This document shows positions 7,308-14,192 of a DNA stretch of 22,596 nt, in pieces. This DNA is from JAJZJT01 sp049964655. Lineage in GTDB: Bacteria > Actinomycetota > Acidimicrobiia > Acidimicrobiales > RAAP-2. The stretch is taken from assembly GCA_049964655.1 (NCBI GenBank), contig JBMFXC010000043.1:1-22596 (forward strand), given 5' to 3'. Made by a program: the position numbers and the translations under genes. The notes beneath the pieces were generated by a model. It saw nothing but the letters and a program-made list of their open reading frames with translations, was not told the DNA's origin and made no database searches. How positions within the stretch are numbered: the first letter of the stretch is position 1; every line of letters begins with the position of its first letter.

Positions 7308-7790
7308 TTGCCAGCTCCTCCGCACCTGCTCCACCCCGGTGAGGTCGTGGCGGTCGACGTCCATCCACACTGGCTGTTCCTCTCCGGTCCTGCCGTCGTC
7401 ACCGCTGTGGTGGTCGCGGCGGCAGTCGGTGTCGAGCTCGGCGTCCCCCGTGAGCCGTCCGTGCTCCACTGGATCGAGGGGGGCGCTGCCGCCGTGCCGC
7501 TGTGCTGGTTGGCCGTCCGGGTGGTCCGCTGGCGGCTGCGGCACTTGGTGGTCACTTCGGAACGGATCATCGAGCTCCGAGGCGTCGGGCAGCACCGGCC
7601 AGCCGAGGTGGGCCTTGGCGAGATCGAACGGGTGGACGCCGTCGTCAGCCTGCCCCGGCGGCTGGTCGGGGCGGGCTCGTTGGTGCTCGTGCTCTGGGGG
7701 GACGATGTCGCCCGTGTCCTCGAGGACGTACGTCACCCCGAGGTCCTGGCACGCGTCATCTCACGCCGGCTTCCGCATCGTCCGGGGTGA
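7308..7790 (+). CDS. Small membrane protein with bacterial PH (bPH2-like) domain
   Basis: The protein has 160 residues from TTG 7308. Two hydrophobic segments (about 22-45 and 52-72) come first. They are followed by a domain starting LRHLVVTSERIIELRGVG, typical of bacterial PH-like (DUF304/YdbS-type) proteins, in which a strand with V-T-x-x-R-I-I precedes further beta strands (EIERVDAVVSLP, SLVLVLWGD). Such proteins are membrane-anchored with the PH domain inside the cell; their function is mostly unknown. TTG lies 5 bases after the ddl stop, and GAGGCGG between them is a possible ribosome site, so co-expression with ddl is likely. The frame is open further upstream, but that portion lies over ddl. 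Confidence 0.7.
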   Translation: MPAPPHLLHPGEVVAVDVHPHWLFLSGPAVVTAVVVAAAVGVELGVPREPSVLHWIEGGAAAVPLCWLAVRVVRWRLRHLVVTSERIIELRGVGQHRPAEVGLGEIERVDAVVSLPRRLVGAGSLVLVLWGDDVARVLEDVRHPEVLARVISRRLPHRPG

Positions 7791-7799
7791 CCGGTCAGC

Positions 7800-7843
7800 G
7801 TCGACCGGTCGTTGACTGGCAGGTCGACCGGTCGTTGACTGGC
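7800..7843. repeat. Two copies of a 23-bp direct repeat between convergent genes
   Basis: A 21-base identical sequence, starting GTCGACCGGTCGTTGAC, occurs at 7800-7820 and 7823-7843. Each copy holds the palindrome CGACCGGTCG. The array lies in the 84-base gap between the stop codons of the PH-domain gene and the convergent galK. It may serve as a two-way transcription stop, but no U-tract is present. Confidence 0.75.
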
Positions 7844-7874
7844 CGAAGAGCCGGAGCGGTCGCGATCGGGCGGT

Positions 7875-8915
7875 TCAGGGCTGTGACGCCCATAGGCAGC
7901 CGGCAGCGGGGCGGAGGTGCCAGACGGCGAGTGGACGGCCTCCGGCGGTGATCATCGTCCCGACCGCCCCCGGGTCGGCAAGGGCGACGACGCTCCCACC
8001 GAACCCACCGCCGGTCAGGCGGGCGCCGTGGACACCCGGGCAGGCCAAGAGCGCGGCGACCGCCGCGTCGACCGCCGGGGTGGACACCTCGAAGTCGTCG
8101 GCGAGGCTGCGGTGGCTCTCGACCAGCAGCGCACCGGCACCGGCCAGGTCTCCGGCGGCGAGGGCGGCGACCACGGCATCCACGCGGGCACACTCGGTGA
8201 CGACGTGGCGCGCTCGACGCCGGAGCAGCGGGTCTCGAAGGCCCACGACGTCGTCGGGGCCGGCGAGGCCGAGAGGTCCGACGACGGCTGCTGCTGCCTC
8301 GCACTCGGCGACCCGGGCGGCATAGCCGGCCTCGCGCAACGAGCGGTGGTCGCCCGAGTCGGCGACGACCACGTCGACCGTCTCGGAGAGCGGGACGTCG
8401 CTGGTGGCGAGGGTGGCGAAGTCGATCAGGAGCGCGTGGCCGGCTCGGGCGCCGGCGCTGGTGAGCGGATCGAGCAGCCCGACGGGTGCCCCGACCAGGT
8501 GCTCGGCTTGCTGGCAGAGCCGGGCAACCACGATCGGGGGGCCCTCGACCCCGAGCACGCAGGCCAGGGCGACGGCGAGAGCGGCGCTGGAGGACAGTCC
8601 GGCACCGATCGGCAGGGTGGAGGAGATCCGCACGTTCCCACCGGTGGCCGGACGAGCGAGTGCGACGACGGCGGCGGCCAGGCGGGCCCAGGACGGCTCG
8701 AGGGAACCGAGCTGGCGGGGATCGGGGTCGACGTCGACAGGGATGGTCACCACCTCTGCGAAGGCGTCCGAGGAGAGCTGGAGCGAGGCGACGGGGGCGG
8801 GCTCGAAGCTGACGGTGGTCCCGACGTCGACGGCCATGGGCAGGGCTCGTCCGGCGTTGTAGTCGGTGTGGTCCCCGATGAGGTTGACCCGTCCGGGGGC
8901 CCGAGCGCTCGGCAC
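7875..8915 (-). CDS. galK: Galactokinase-like GHMP-family sugar kinase
   Basis: The protein has 346 residues, somewhat short of the ~380 of E. coli GalK. The galactokinase signature GRVNLIGDHTDYN is at residues 8-20, the ATP-binding GHMP motif PIGAGLSSSAALA at 102-114, the Asp-containing GAPVGLLDPL at 142-151, and the C-terminal LTGGGFGGSVV. The enzyme should phosphorylate galactose, or a related sugar, at C1 with ATP in the cytoplasm. Two motif positions differ from classical GalK. The usual Glu in GEHTDYN is Asp15, and the usual D-Q after G-I-M is D-P (Asp149, Pro150). The catalytic Asp itself is kept. No other Leloir-pathway gene is in the window. The GTG start at 8915 is set by the conserved N-terminus; a -10-like CATGCT ends 6 bases before it. 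Confidence 0.85.
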   Translation of the reverse strand: MPSARAPGRVNLIGDHTDYNAGRALPMAVDVGTTVSFEPAPVASLQLSSDAFAEVVTIPVDVDPDPRQLGSLEPSWARLAAAVVALARPATGGNVRISSTLPIGAGLSSSAALAVALACVLGVEGPPIVVARLCQQAEHLVGAPVGLLDPLTSAGARAGHALLIDFATLATSDVPLSETVDVVVADSGDHRSLREAGYAARVAECEAAAAVVGPLGLAGPDDVVGLRDPLLRRRARHVVTECARVDAVVAALAAGDLAGAGALLVESHRSLADDFEVSTPAVDAAVAALLACPGVHGARLTGGGFGGSVVALADPGAVGTMITAGGRPLAVWHLRPAAGCLWASQP

Positions 8916-8964
8916 ACCGTCAGCATGGCACCGACGGGCCGACTGGTCCGGACGGACGTCCTAC

Positions 8965-8994
8965 TTGACCGGTGGAGCCAGGACCGGTCACCAT
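8965..8994 (+). promoter_or_regulatory. Candidate promoter of the racemase transcript
   Basis: TTGACC at 8965-8970 and CACCAT at 8989-8994 are separated by 18 bases and resemble -35 and -10 elements. Transcription would start near 9001, where an ATG opens a 21-codon reading frame leading into the racemase gene. Sequence-based inference only. Confidence 0.4.
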
Positions 8995-9000
8995 CCGGGG

Positions 9001-9066
9001 ATGCCCGCCACCAGTGCAGACGTCCACCATTCGGCAACCGCTCCGGACCCAGTGGGGGCTCGATGA
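9001..9066 (+). CDS. Possible 21-residue upstream peptide overlapping the racemase start
   Basis: ATG at 9001 lies 6 bases after a -10-like CACCAT, the same spacing as at other starts in this window. The frame runs 21 codons (MPATSADVHHSATAPDPVGAR). Its TGA (9064-9066) overlaps the ATG of the racemase gene (9063-9065). This layout would allow translational coupling. The peptide resembles no family I recognise, and a chance ORF is quite possible in GC-rich DNA. Confidence 0.3.
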   Translation: MPATSADVHHSATAPDPVGAR

Positions 9067-10208
9067 GCGGTCCGCTCGAAGGGGTGCGGATCGTCGAGCT
9101 CGCAGGCATCGGACCGGGACCCTTTGCCGGCATGATGCTCGCGGACGCCGGAGCCGACGTCATCCGGATCGACCGGGCCGACGGACCTCGCAGCTCCGTG
9201 CCCGACGGGCCTCATGTCGACCTGCTCAACCGGGGACGTCGTTCGGTCGCCGTCGACCTCAAGCATCCCGACGGCGTGGACCTCGTCCTGCGCCTGGTCG
9301 AGATGGCCGATGGCCTGACCGAGGGGTTCCGGCCGGGTGTCGCCGAACGCCTGGGACTGGGGCCAGAGCGGTGCCTGGAGCGGAACCCGAAGCTCGTCTA
9401 CGGACGGATGACCGGATGGGGACAGGACGGGCCGCTGGCGCCGCGCGCCGGGCACGACATCGACTACATCGCCGTGGCCGGGGCCCTCGAGCCACTGGGT
9501 CGGGCCGGTGATCGGCCGGTGCCGCCGCTCAATCTGGTGGGGGACTTCGGTGGCGGCGGCATGCTGCTTGCCTACGGCATGGTGTGCGCCCTGCTGGCGG
9601 CCGGCCGCACCGGCGAGGGACAGGTGGTCGACGCCGCCATGGTCGACGGAGCGGCATCGTTGATGACGATGGTCTACATGTTGCGCCAGGCGGGTGTCTG
9701 GCGGGACGAACGGGGCACCAATCTGCTCGACACGGGTGCCCACTTCTACGAGGTCTACGAGACGGCCGACGGCGGTTACCTGGCGGTGGGTGCCATCGAG
9801 CCGCAGTTCTACGAGGCACTGTTGGTCGGCCTGGGACTCGAGGGCGTCGAGCTGCCGAGGCAGATGGACCGGGAGCACTGGCCCGAGATGAAAGCCCGCT
9901 TCGCGCAGATCTTCGCCACCAAGACCCGCGATCAGTGGGAGGAGGTCTTCTCGGGCACGGACGCCTGCGTGGCACCCGTCCTCGGTGTGGCCGAGGCGCC
10001 CGAACATCCGCACAACAAGGCGCGGGGGACGTTCGTCGAGGTCGGCGGCGTCCTCCAACCCGGGCCGGCACCCCGGTTCTCGCGCACGCCGTCGTCGGTG
10101 CGGCGGCCACCTCCCCACCCTGGGCAGTGGGGGGACGAAGCATTGACAGCATGGGGAGTGCCCGCCGAGGAGATCGCCGCGCTCCGGGGAGCGGGCGTCA
10201 TCGTCTGA
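9063..10208 (+). CDS. mcr: Alpha-methylacyl-CoA racemase (CaiB/CoA-transferase family III)
   Basis: The protein has 381 residues and the family III CoA-transferase fold. It starts GPLEGVRIVELAGIGPGPFAGM and strongly resembles the mycobacterial racemase Mcr as I recall it. The three catalytic residues of that enzyme are all present: His131 in AGHDIDYIA, Asp161 in NLVGDFGGGG, and Glu246 in VGAIEPQFY. GQVVDAAMVDG at 186-196 and the ending APRFSRTPSS also fit. The enzyme swaps the configuration at C2 of 2-methylacyl-CoA thioesters, which is needed to beta-oxidise branched fatty acids or sterol side chains. It acts in the cytoplasm. The ATG at 9063 has GGGGGC at 9053-9058 upstream and overlaps the stop of a short upstream frame. 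No further beta-oxidation genes are visible next to it. Confidence 0.93.
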   Translation: MSGPLEGVRIVELAGIGPGPFAGMMLADAGADVIRIDRADGPRSSVPDGPHVDLLNRGRRSVAVDLKHPDGVDLVLRLVEMADGLTEGFRPGVAERLGLGPERCLERNPKLVYGRMTGWGQDGPLAPRAGHDIDYIAVAGALEPLGRAGDRPVPPLNLVGDFGGGGMLLAYGMVCALLAAGRTGEGQVVDAAMVDGAASLMTMVYMLRQAGVWRDERGTNLLDTGAHFYEVYETADGGYLAVGAIEPQFYEALLVGLGLEGVELPRQMDREHWPEMKARFAQIFATKTRDQWEEVFSGTDACVAPVLGVAEAPEHPHNKARGTFVEVGGVLQPGPAPRFSRTPSSVRRPPPHPGQWGDEALTAWGVPAEEIAALRGAGVIV

Positions 10209-10244
10209 GGCCACGGAGACACGCGGGCCGCTCCCGGACGGCGC

Positions 10245-10299
10245 TCCACCGGCGGTGGACGGCTGACCCCGGACGCGGACCGGGGGGCCGGATGTCCGC
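10245..10299. terminator. Hairpins between mcr and the AsnC-like gene
   Basis: The 111-base gap between two convergent stop codons holds a perfect 6-bp hairpin, TCCACC-GGC-GGTGGA, at 10245-10259. A second 6-bp stem, GCGGAC/GTCCGC, is at 10275-10280 and 10294-10299 around a G-rich loop. Neither has a U-tract. Position suggests two-way termination. Confidence 0.35.
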
Positions 10300-10319
10300 C
10301 CGGAGCGAGCGAGTACCGG

Positions 10320-10556
10320 CTACAGGTTCACGACGGGGCAGGTCACGGTACGGGTGATCCCCTCGACGGTCTGCACGCGGCTCACCACCATGCGACCGAG
10401 CTCGTCCATGGTGTCGGCGGCGACCCGCACGATCAGGTCGTAGGGACCGGTGACGTCCTCGGCGGTGACGACGCCAGCGATGCCCGACACCGTGCGGGCG
10501 ACCGAGGCTGCCTTTCCCACCTCGGTCTGGATCAGCACATAGGCAGAGACGGTCAT
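10320..10556 (-). CDS. Stand-alone AsnC/Lrp ligand-binding (RAM) domain protein
   Basis: The protein has 78 residues: MTVSAYVLIQTEVGK, then VSGIAGVVTAEDVTGPYDLIVRVAADTMDELGRMV and a final strand VEGITRTVTCPVV. This is the alpha/beta RAM domain found at the C-terminus of Lrp/AsnC regulators, where it binds amino acids and drives oligomerisation. The DNA-binding helix-turn-helix half is missing, and the start is clean. The ATG at 10556 is preceded by AGGAAGGA a few bases upstream on the minus strand, so this is a genuine small protein and not a broken regulator. One-domain forms are common in actinobacteria and may act as amino-acid sensors or partners of full-length Lrp proteins. The partner here is unknown. 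Confidence 0.87.
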   Translation of the reverse strand: MTVSAYVLIQTEVGKAASVARTVSGIAGVVTAEDVTGPYDLIVRVAADTMDELGRMVVSRVQTVEGITRTVTCPVVNL

Positions 10557-10661
10557 CGCAGGTCCTTCCTCTCGACTCGCTCCCGCTCAGCTCGTTGAGC
10601 ATCCGGAACAGAGGGCCACCGCCATCGTAGTGACCTTCTCCGCACTTGGTGGGGCGTTCCC

Positions 10662-10692
10662 GGGCTGCTCGCCGGGCTGCTCGCCGGGCTGC
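10662..10692. repeat. 12-bp tandem repeat upstream of the MFS gene
   Basis: GGGCTGCTCGCC occurs at 10662-10673 and 10674-10685, and a partial third copy (GGGCTGC) follows. The array ends about 18 bases upstream of the -10 element of the MFS gene, so it occupies the -35 region. Confidence 0.7.
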
Positions 10693-10710
10693 CGGTCGAG
10701 GCGGGGGCCC

Positions 10711-10716
10711 TACCAT
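10711..10716 (+). promoter_or_regulatory. -10 element (TACCAT) of a probable leaderless MFS transcript
   Basis: TACCAT matches TANNNT and is followed by exactly 6 bases before ATG 10723. There is no ribosome-binding site between them, which fits leaderless translation. The -35 position is occupied by the 12-bp repeat and has no consensus match. Confidence 0.5.
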
Positions 10717-10722
10717 TGCGGG

Positions 10723-12306
10723 ATGCGCGTCCGGGAGCGAGGTGACCAGTTCCGCAGACTGGTCCGCTCGGCCTTCGCCGATCTTCTCGACCAGGAGAAC
10801 CCGATCGGGCGTCTGGCGCTCACGCAAGTCCTGGTGACGGCAGGTGACACCGTCTTCGCCGTGTCGCTGGCCGGTTCGCTCTTCTTTTCCATCTCCCCCC
10901 ACGCCGCCCAGGGGCGCGTGCTCCTCTACCTGCTGTTGACCATGGCGCCGTTCGCCGTCGTGGCGCCCGCTCTCGGCCCGCTCGTCGACCGCAGCCGCGG
11001 TGCCCGGCGGGCCACCGTGGTCACCTCGGCGGTCGGTCGAGCGGTGTTGTCGCTGCTGCTCACCAGCGGCGTCCACTCATTGCTGCTGTTCCCCGAGGCG
11101 TTTGCCATGCTCGTCCTCTCCAAGGTCTACCTGGTGACCAAGGGGGCACTGGTCCCCGAGATGGCCAAGCTGGCCGACCAGCGATCGACCGGGTCCGACA
11201 GGGTGCCGCCACGGGGTCCGACCACCGGGGACCCCGATTCGACCGCCCCTCCCAACGGAGCGGCGGTCCCTTCGACACCTGGGACGCCTCGGTCGTCGAG
11301 CAGCGTGCTCACCACCGACTACGCCAGCATCAACGCCCGCCTCGGACTGCTGGCGTCGCTCTCGGGGTTCGTCGCTGCGCTACCGGCCATCGCGATCTTG
11401 AAGCTGGGCGGTGCCTCGTGGGTGCTGGCCTTCGACATCCTGGTCTTCACCGGCGCCGCCGTCGCCGGGTGGCGCCTGCCGGTACGGGCCGCCCGCCGTG
11501 CTGGCAACCGTGCTCCAGCCAGCCGTGCTCCAGCACGGGATGCTCCGTCCAGGGCTGGCCCGGTTCCTAGCGCCGGCCCCGGACCGAGCCCCAGCACCGT
11601 CACTGGAGCAGCGGGACAGACGGCACCGTGGAGGGTGGTGCCCCCCGGTTGGACGCTCGAGGAGTGGCAGGCCGACCAGGCGGACCTCGCCGTCTTTCGG
11701 CCCATTGCCGGGCCCGAAGTGACGAGGGCGCGGGTGCCGATGTCGATCCTCAAGGTGGTGGCGGGCTTTCTCACCTTTCTTATCGCCTTCGGGCTGCGCC
11801 GCCAGGGCGCGTCGACCTGGTGGTTCGGGCTCCTGCTCGGGGCCGTCACCGCCGGAGCGCTCGCCGGCGTGGTGTCGATGCGCCGACTCCGCCAGTCCGC
11901 CTCTGAGCAGCAGATCCTCCTCGGGTCGCTCCTGGTGGCGGCGGGCGGGGCCGTCTTCGGGGCGGCCGTCGGTGATCGATGGGCCCAGGTGGTCGTTGCG
12001 CTGTCGGTGGGCGTAGCGGGATCGGTGGCCAAGCCGTCGTTCGACGCGCTGGCTCAGCAGGGCGTCGAACCAGCGGACCAGGGACGCGCCTTTGCCCGCT
12101 TCGAGACCGGCTACCAGCTCATGTGGGTCATCGGAGCGTTCGCCCCGGTGGTGCTCGACCTCGGCATTCCGGTCGGTGACGTCGTCATCGCCGTGCTGAC
12201 CGGCGTCGGAGCACTCACCTACCTGGCCTACCTCGGATCGAGCCGGCGGGGCGAACCGCCTTCGGCGGTCAGCCGAGCTCGCGCTCCAGCCGGTCCACTT
12301 CGCTGA
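10723..12306 (+). CDS. Major facilitator superfamily transporter
   Basis: The protein has 527 residues, longer than the usual ~400-450. The N-terminal half carries hydrophobic helices and the MFS loop GPLVDRSRGARRATVV (about 86-101), the counterpart of the family's G-x-x-x-D-R-x-G-R-R loop 2-3 motif. Two hydrophilic, Pro/Ser/Ala-rich inserts interrupt it. One is around residues 150-200, after LVPEMAKLAD. The longer, central one (about 255-345) includes the sequence PPGWTLEEWQADQADL. The C-terminal half resumes with several helices (ILKVVAGFLTFLIAFG onward). Substrate unknown; drug- or metabolite-efflux MFS proteins are the nearest type. ATG 10723 is chosen because a -10 hexamer ends 6 bases upstream, although the frame is open to 10630. 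The last 38 bases overlap the 3' end of the convergent PEP carboxykinase gene. Confidence 0.85.
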   Translation: MRVRERGDQFRRLVRSAFADLLDQENPIGRLALTQVLVTAGDTVFAVSLAGSLFFSISPHAAQGRVLLYLLLTMAPFAVVAPALGPLVDRSRGARRATVVTSAVGRAVLSLLLTSGVHSLLLFPEAFAMLVLSKVYLVTKGALVPEMAKLADQRSTGSDRVPPRGPTTGDPDSTAPPNGAAVPSTPGTPRSSSSVLTTDYASINARLGLLASLSGFVAALPAIAILKLGGASWVLAFDILVFTGAAVAGWRLPVRAARRAGNRAPASRAPARDAPSRAGPVPSAGPGPSPSTVTGAAGQTAPWRVVPPGWTLEEWQADQADLAVFRPIAGPEVTRARVPMSILKVVAGFLTFLIAFGLRRQGASTWWFGLLLGAVTAGALAGVVSMRRLRQSASEQQILLGSLLVAAGGAVFGAAVGDRWAQVVVALSVGVAGSVAKPSFDALAQQGVEPADQGRAFARFETGYQLMWVIGAFAPVVLDLGIPVGDVVIAVLTGVGALTYLAYLGSSRRGEPPSAVSRARAPAGPLR

Positions 12307-14062
12307 CCAGGGCGGCCGGCAGCCGGTCGCCGAAGGCGGCAAAGTGCTGGCGGATGAGCGGCACCTCGGCACGCCACTCTGCGACGTCGACGCTGAGGAG
12401 CTTCTCCATGTCCTCGGCGGAGACGGCCAATCCGTCGGTGTTGATGGCGCCAGGAGCGGGCACGGCACCGATCGGAGTGTCCACTGCCGCTGCCCGTCCG
12501 GCCACTCGCTCGAACACCCACTCGAGCACCCGTGAGTTCTCGCCATAGCCGGGCCAGAGCCACCGACCGTCGGCGTCCTTGCGGAACCAGTTGACGTAGA
12601 AGATCTTCGGGAGCTTCTCCGGGTCGGCCGACTCGCCGATGCGCAGCCAGTGGGCGAAGTAGTCCGCCATGTTGTACCCGCAGAAGGGGAGCATGGCGAA
12701 GGGGTCCCGGCGGAGGTTTCCGACTGCACCGGTGGCTGCCGCCGTCGTCTCGGAGGCCATGATCGAGCCGAGGAAGACGCCGTGGGCCCAGTCGCGTGCC
12801 TGGAACACGAGCGGCACGACCGAGGCCCGGCGACCCCCGAAGAGGACGGCGTCGATGGGCACCCCGGCCGGGTCCTCCCACTCGGAGGCGATGGCAGGGT
12901 CCTGTGCGGCGGGGACGGTGAAGCGTGCGTTGGGGTGCGCGGCCGGGGTCGAGCTCGCCGGGGTCCACTCCTCGCCTTTCCACGAGGTCAGATGGTCGGG
13001 AGCCTCGTCGGTCATGCCCTCCCACCAGATGTCGCCGTCGTCGGTCAGCGCCGTGTTGGTGAAGATGGTGTTGGCGTCGAGGGTCAACATGGCGTTGGGG
13101 TTGGTATTGACGTTGGTGCCCGGAGCGACGCCGAAGAACCCCGCCTCGGGGTTGATGGCATACAGGCGACCGTCAGCTCCGAACTTCATCCAGCAGATGT
13201 CGTCGCCGATGGTCTCGACCTTCCAGCCCGGCAAGGTGGGGATGAGCATGGCGAGGTTCGTCTTGCCGCACGCCGAGGGGAAGGCGCCGGTGATGTAGCG
13301 CGTCTCGCCAGCCGGCGAGGTCAGCTTGAGGATGAGCATGTGCTCGGCGAGCCAGTGGTCGTCGCGGGCCATCACCGAGGCGATGCGGAGCGCGAAGCAC
13401 TTCTTGCCGAGCAGGGCGTTGCCGCCGTAGCCGGAGCCGTACGACCAGATCTCGCGGGTCTCGGGGAAGTGGACGATGTACTTGTTGTCCGCGTCGCACG
13501 GCCACGGGACGTCCTCGGCCCCCTCGGCCAGCGGCGCGCCGACCGAGTGGAGGCACGGCACGAAGTCGCCGTCGGGACCGAGCACGTCGAGCGCACCCTT
13601 GCCCATGCGGGTCATGATGCGCATCGACACGGCCACGTAGGCGGAGTCGGTCAGCTCGACGCCGATGTGGGCGATGTCCGAGCCCAGCGGGCCCATCGAG
13701 AACGGGACGACGTACATCGTCCGCCCCCGCATCGAGCCGCGGAACAGGTCGGTGAGGGTCTGGCGCATCTCGGTCGGATCACGCCAGTTGTTGGTCGGTC
13801 CCGCGTCGTCCTCGTTGATCGAGCAGATGAAGGTGCGGTCCTCCACCCTGGCGACGTCGCCGGGGTCGGAGTGGGCCCAGTAGCTGTTGGGCCGCTTGGC
13901 CTCCGACAGCTTGGTGAACGTGCCCTGGTCGACAAGGAGCTGGCACAGGCGGTCGTACTCCTCGGCCGAACCGTCGCACCAGACCACGGCTGCCGGCTCG
14001 GTGAGTGCTGCGACCTCGTCCACCCATGCGATCAGCTTCTTGTTCTCCGTGGGCAACGACAA
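12269..14062 (-). CDS. pckG: Phosphoenolpyruvate carboxykinase, GTP-dependent
   Basis: The protein has 597 residues from TTG 14062, normal for GTP-type enzymes (about 600). Diagnostic motifs include the kinase P-loop FPSACGKTNLAM with reactive Cys265, IGDDICWMKFG downstream, the substrate-site stretch YGGNALLGKKCFALRIAS, and FGGRRASVVPLVF. It converts oxaloacetate and GTP to PEP, CO2 and GDP, the first step of gluconeogenesis in the cytoplasm. The TTG start is well supported: GAGGAGGAG lies just upstream on the minus strand, and SLPTENKKLIAWVDEV matches the usual beginning of the mature protein. An upstream in-frame start at 14143 exists but would add a Pro/Arg-rich stretch without similarity. 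The gene is divergent from thiL across a 130-base gap. Confidence 0.95.
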   Translation of the reverse strand: MSLPTENKKLIAWVDEVAALTEPAAVVWCDGSAEEYDRLCQLLVDQGTFTKLSEAKRPNSYWAHSDPGDVARVEDRTFICSINEDDAGPTNNWRDPTEMRQTLTDLFRGSMRGRTMYVVPFSMGPLGSDIAHIGVELTDSAYVAVSMRIMTRMGKGALDVLGPDGDFVPCLHSVGAPLAEGAEDVPWPCDADNKYIVHFPETREIWSYGSGYGGNALLGKKCFALRIASVMARDDHWLAEHMLILKLTSPAGETRYITGAFPSACGKTNLAMLIPTLPGWKVETIGDDICWMKFGADGRLYAINPEAGFFGVAPGTNVNTNPNAMLTLDANTIFTNTALTDDGDIWWEGMTDEAPDHLTSWKGEEWTPASSTPAAHPNARFTVPAAQDPAIASEWEDPAGVPIDAVLFGGRRASVVPLVFQARDWAHGVFLGSIMASETTAAATGAVGNLRRDPFAMLPFCGYNMADYFAHWLRIGESADPEKLPKIFYVNWFRKDADGRWLWPGYGENSRVLEWVFERVAGRAAAVDTPIGAVPAPGAINTDGLAVSAEDMEKLLSVDVAEWRAEVPLIRQHFAAFGDRLPAALVSEVDRLERELG

Positions 14063-14064
14063 GG

Positions 14065-14075
14065 TTCTCCTCCTC
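14065..14075 (-). promoter_or_regulatory. Ribosome-binding site fixing the TTG start of pckG
   Basis: Read on the minus strand, GAGGAGGAG lies a few bases before TTG 14062. It is among the clearest Shine-Dalgarno matches in the window. It decides the start against the upstream alternative at 14143. Confidence 0.65.
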
Positions 14076-14180
14076 ACTCGGGGTTCGCCGTGCGGGCCAG
14101 GCCCGGCGCCGGAGGCGTCAGGGTAGGGCGGGCACGGCGTCAATGGTAGCTGGGAGCGGGCACATGGTCAGGCGGCGTGG

Positions 14181-14186
14181 TAGGCA
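14181..14186 (+). promoter_or_regulatory. Possible -10 element (TAGGCA) of thiL
   Basis: TAGGCA differs from TANNNT only in its last base and ends 6 bases before ATG 14193, the same spacing as at the MFS gene. No ribosome site is visible, so a leaderless transcript is likely. Confidence 0.35.
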
Positions 14187-14192
14187 GGGTCG

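Noticed and set aside
7917..9062. Plus-strand open frame across galK continuing into the racemase frame
   Set aside because: The part before 9063 is antisense to galK motifs and has no recognisable protein family. The racemase starts cleanly at ATG 9063.
12650..14149. A 499-codon open frame on the plus strand across pckG
   Set aside because: It is antisense to a clearly conserved PEP carboxykinase. Long shadow frames are expected in GC-rich genes with strong third-position bias.
14063..14192. TPP riboswitch upstream of thiL
   Set aside because: The 130-base gap lacks the conserved THI-box sequences, and the start seems leaderless.
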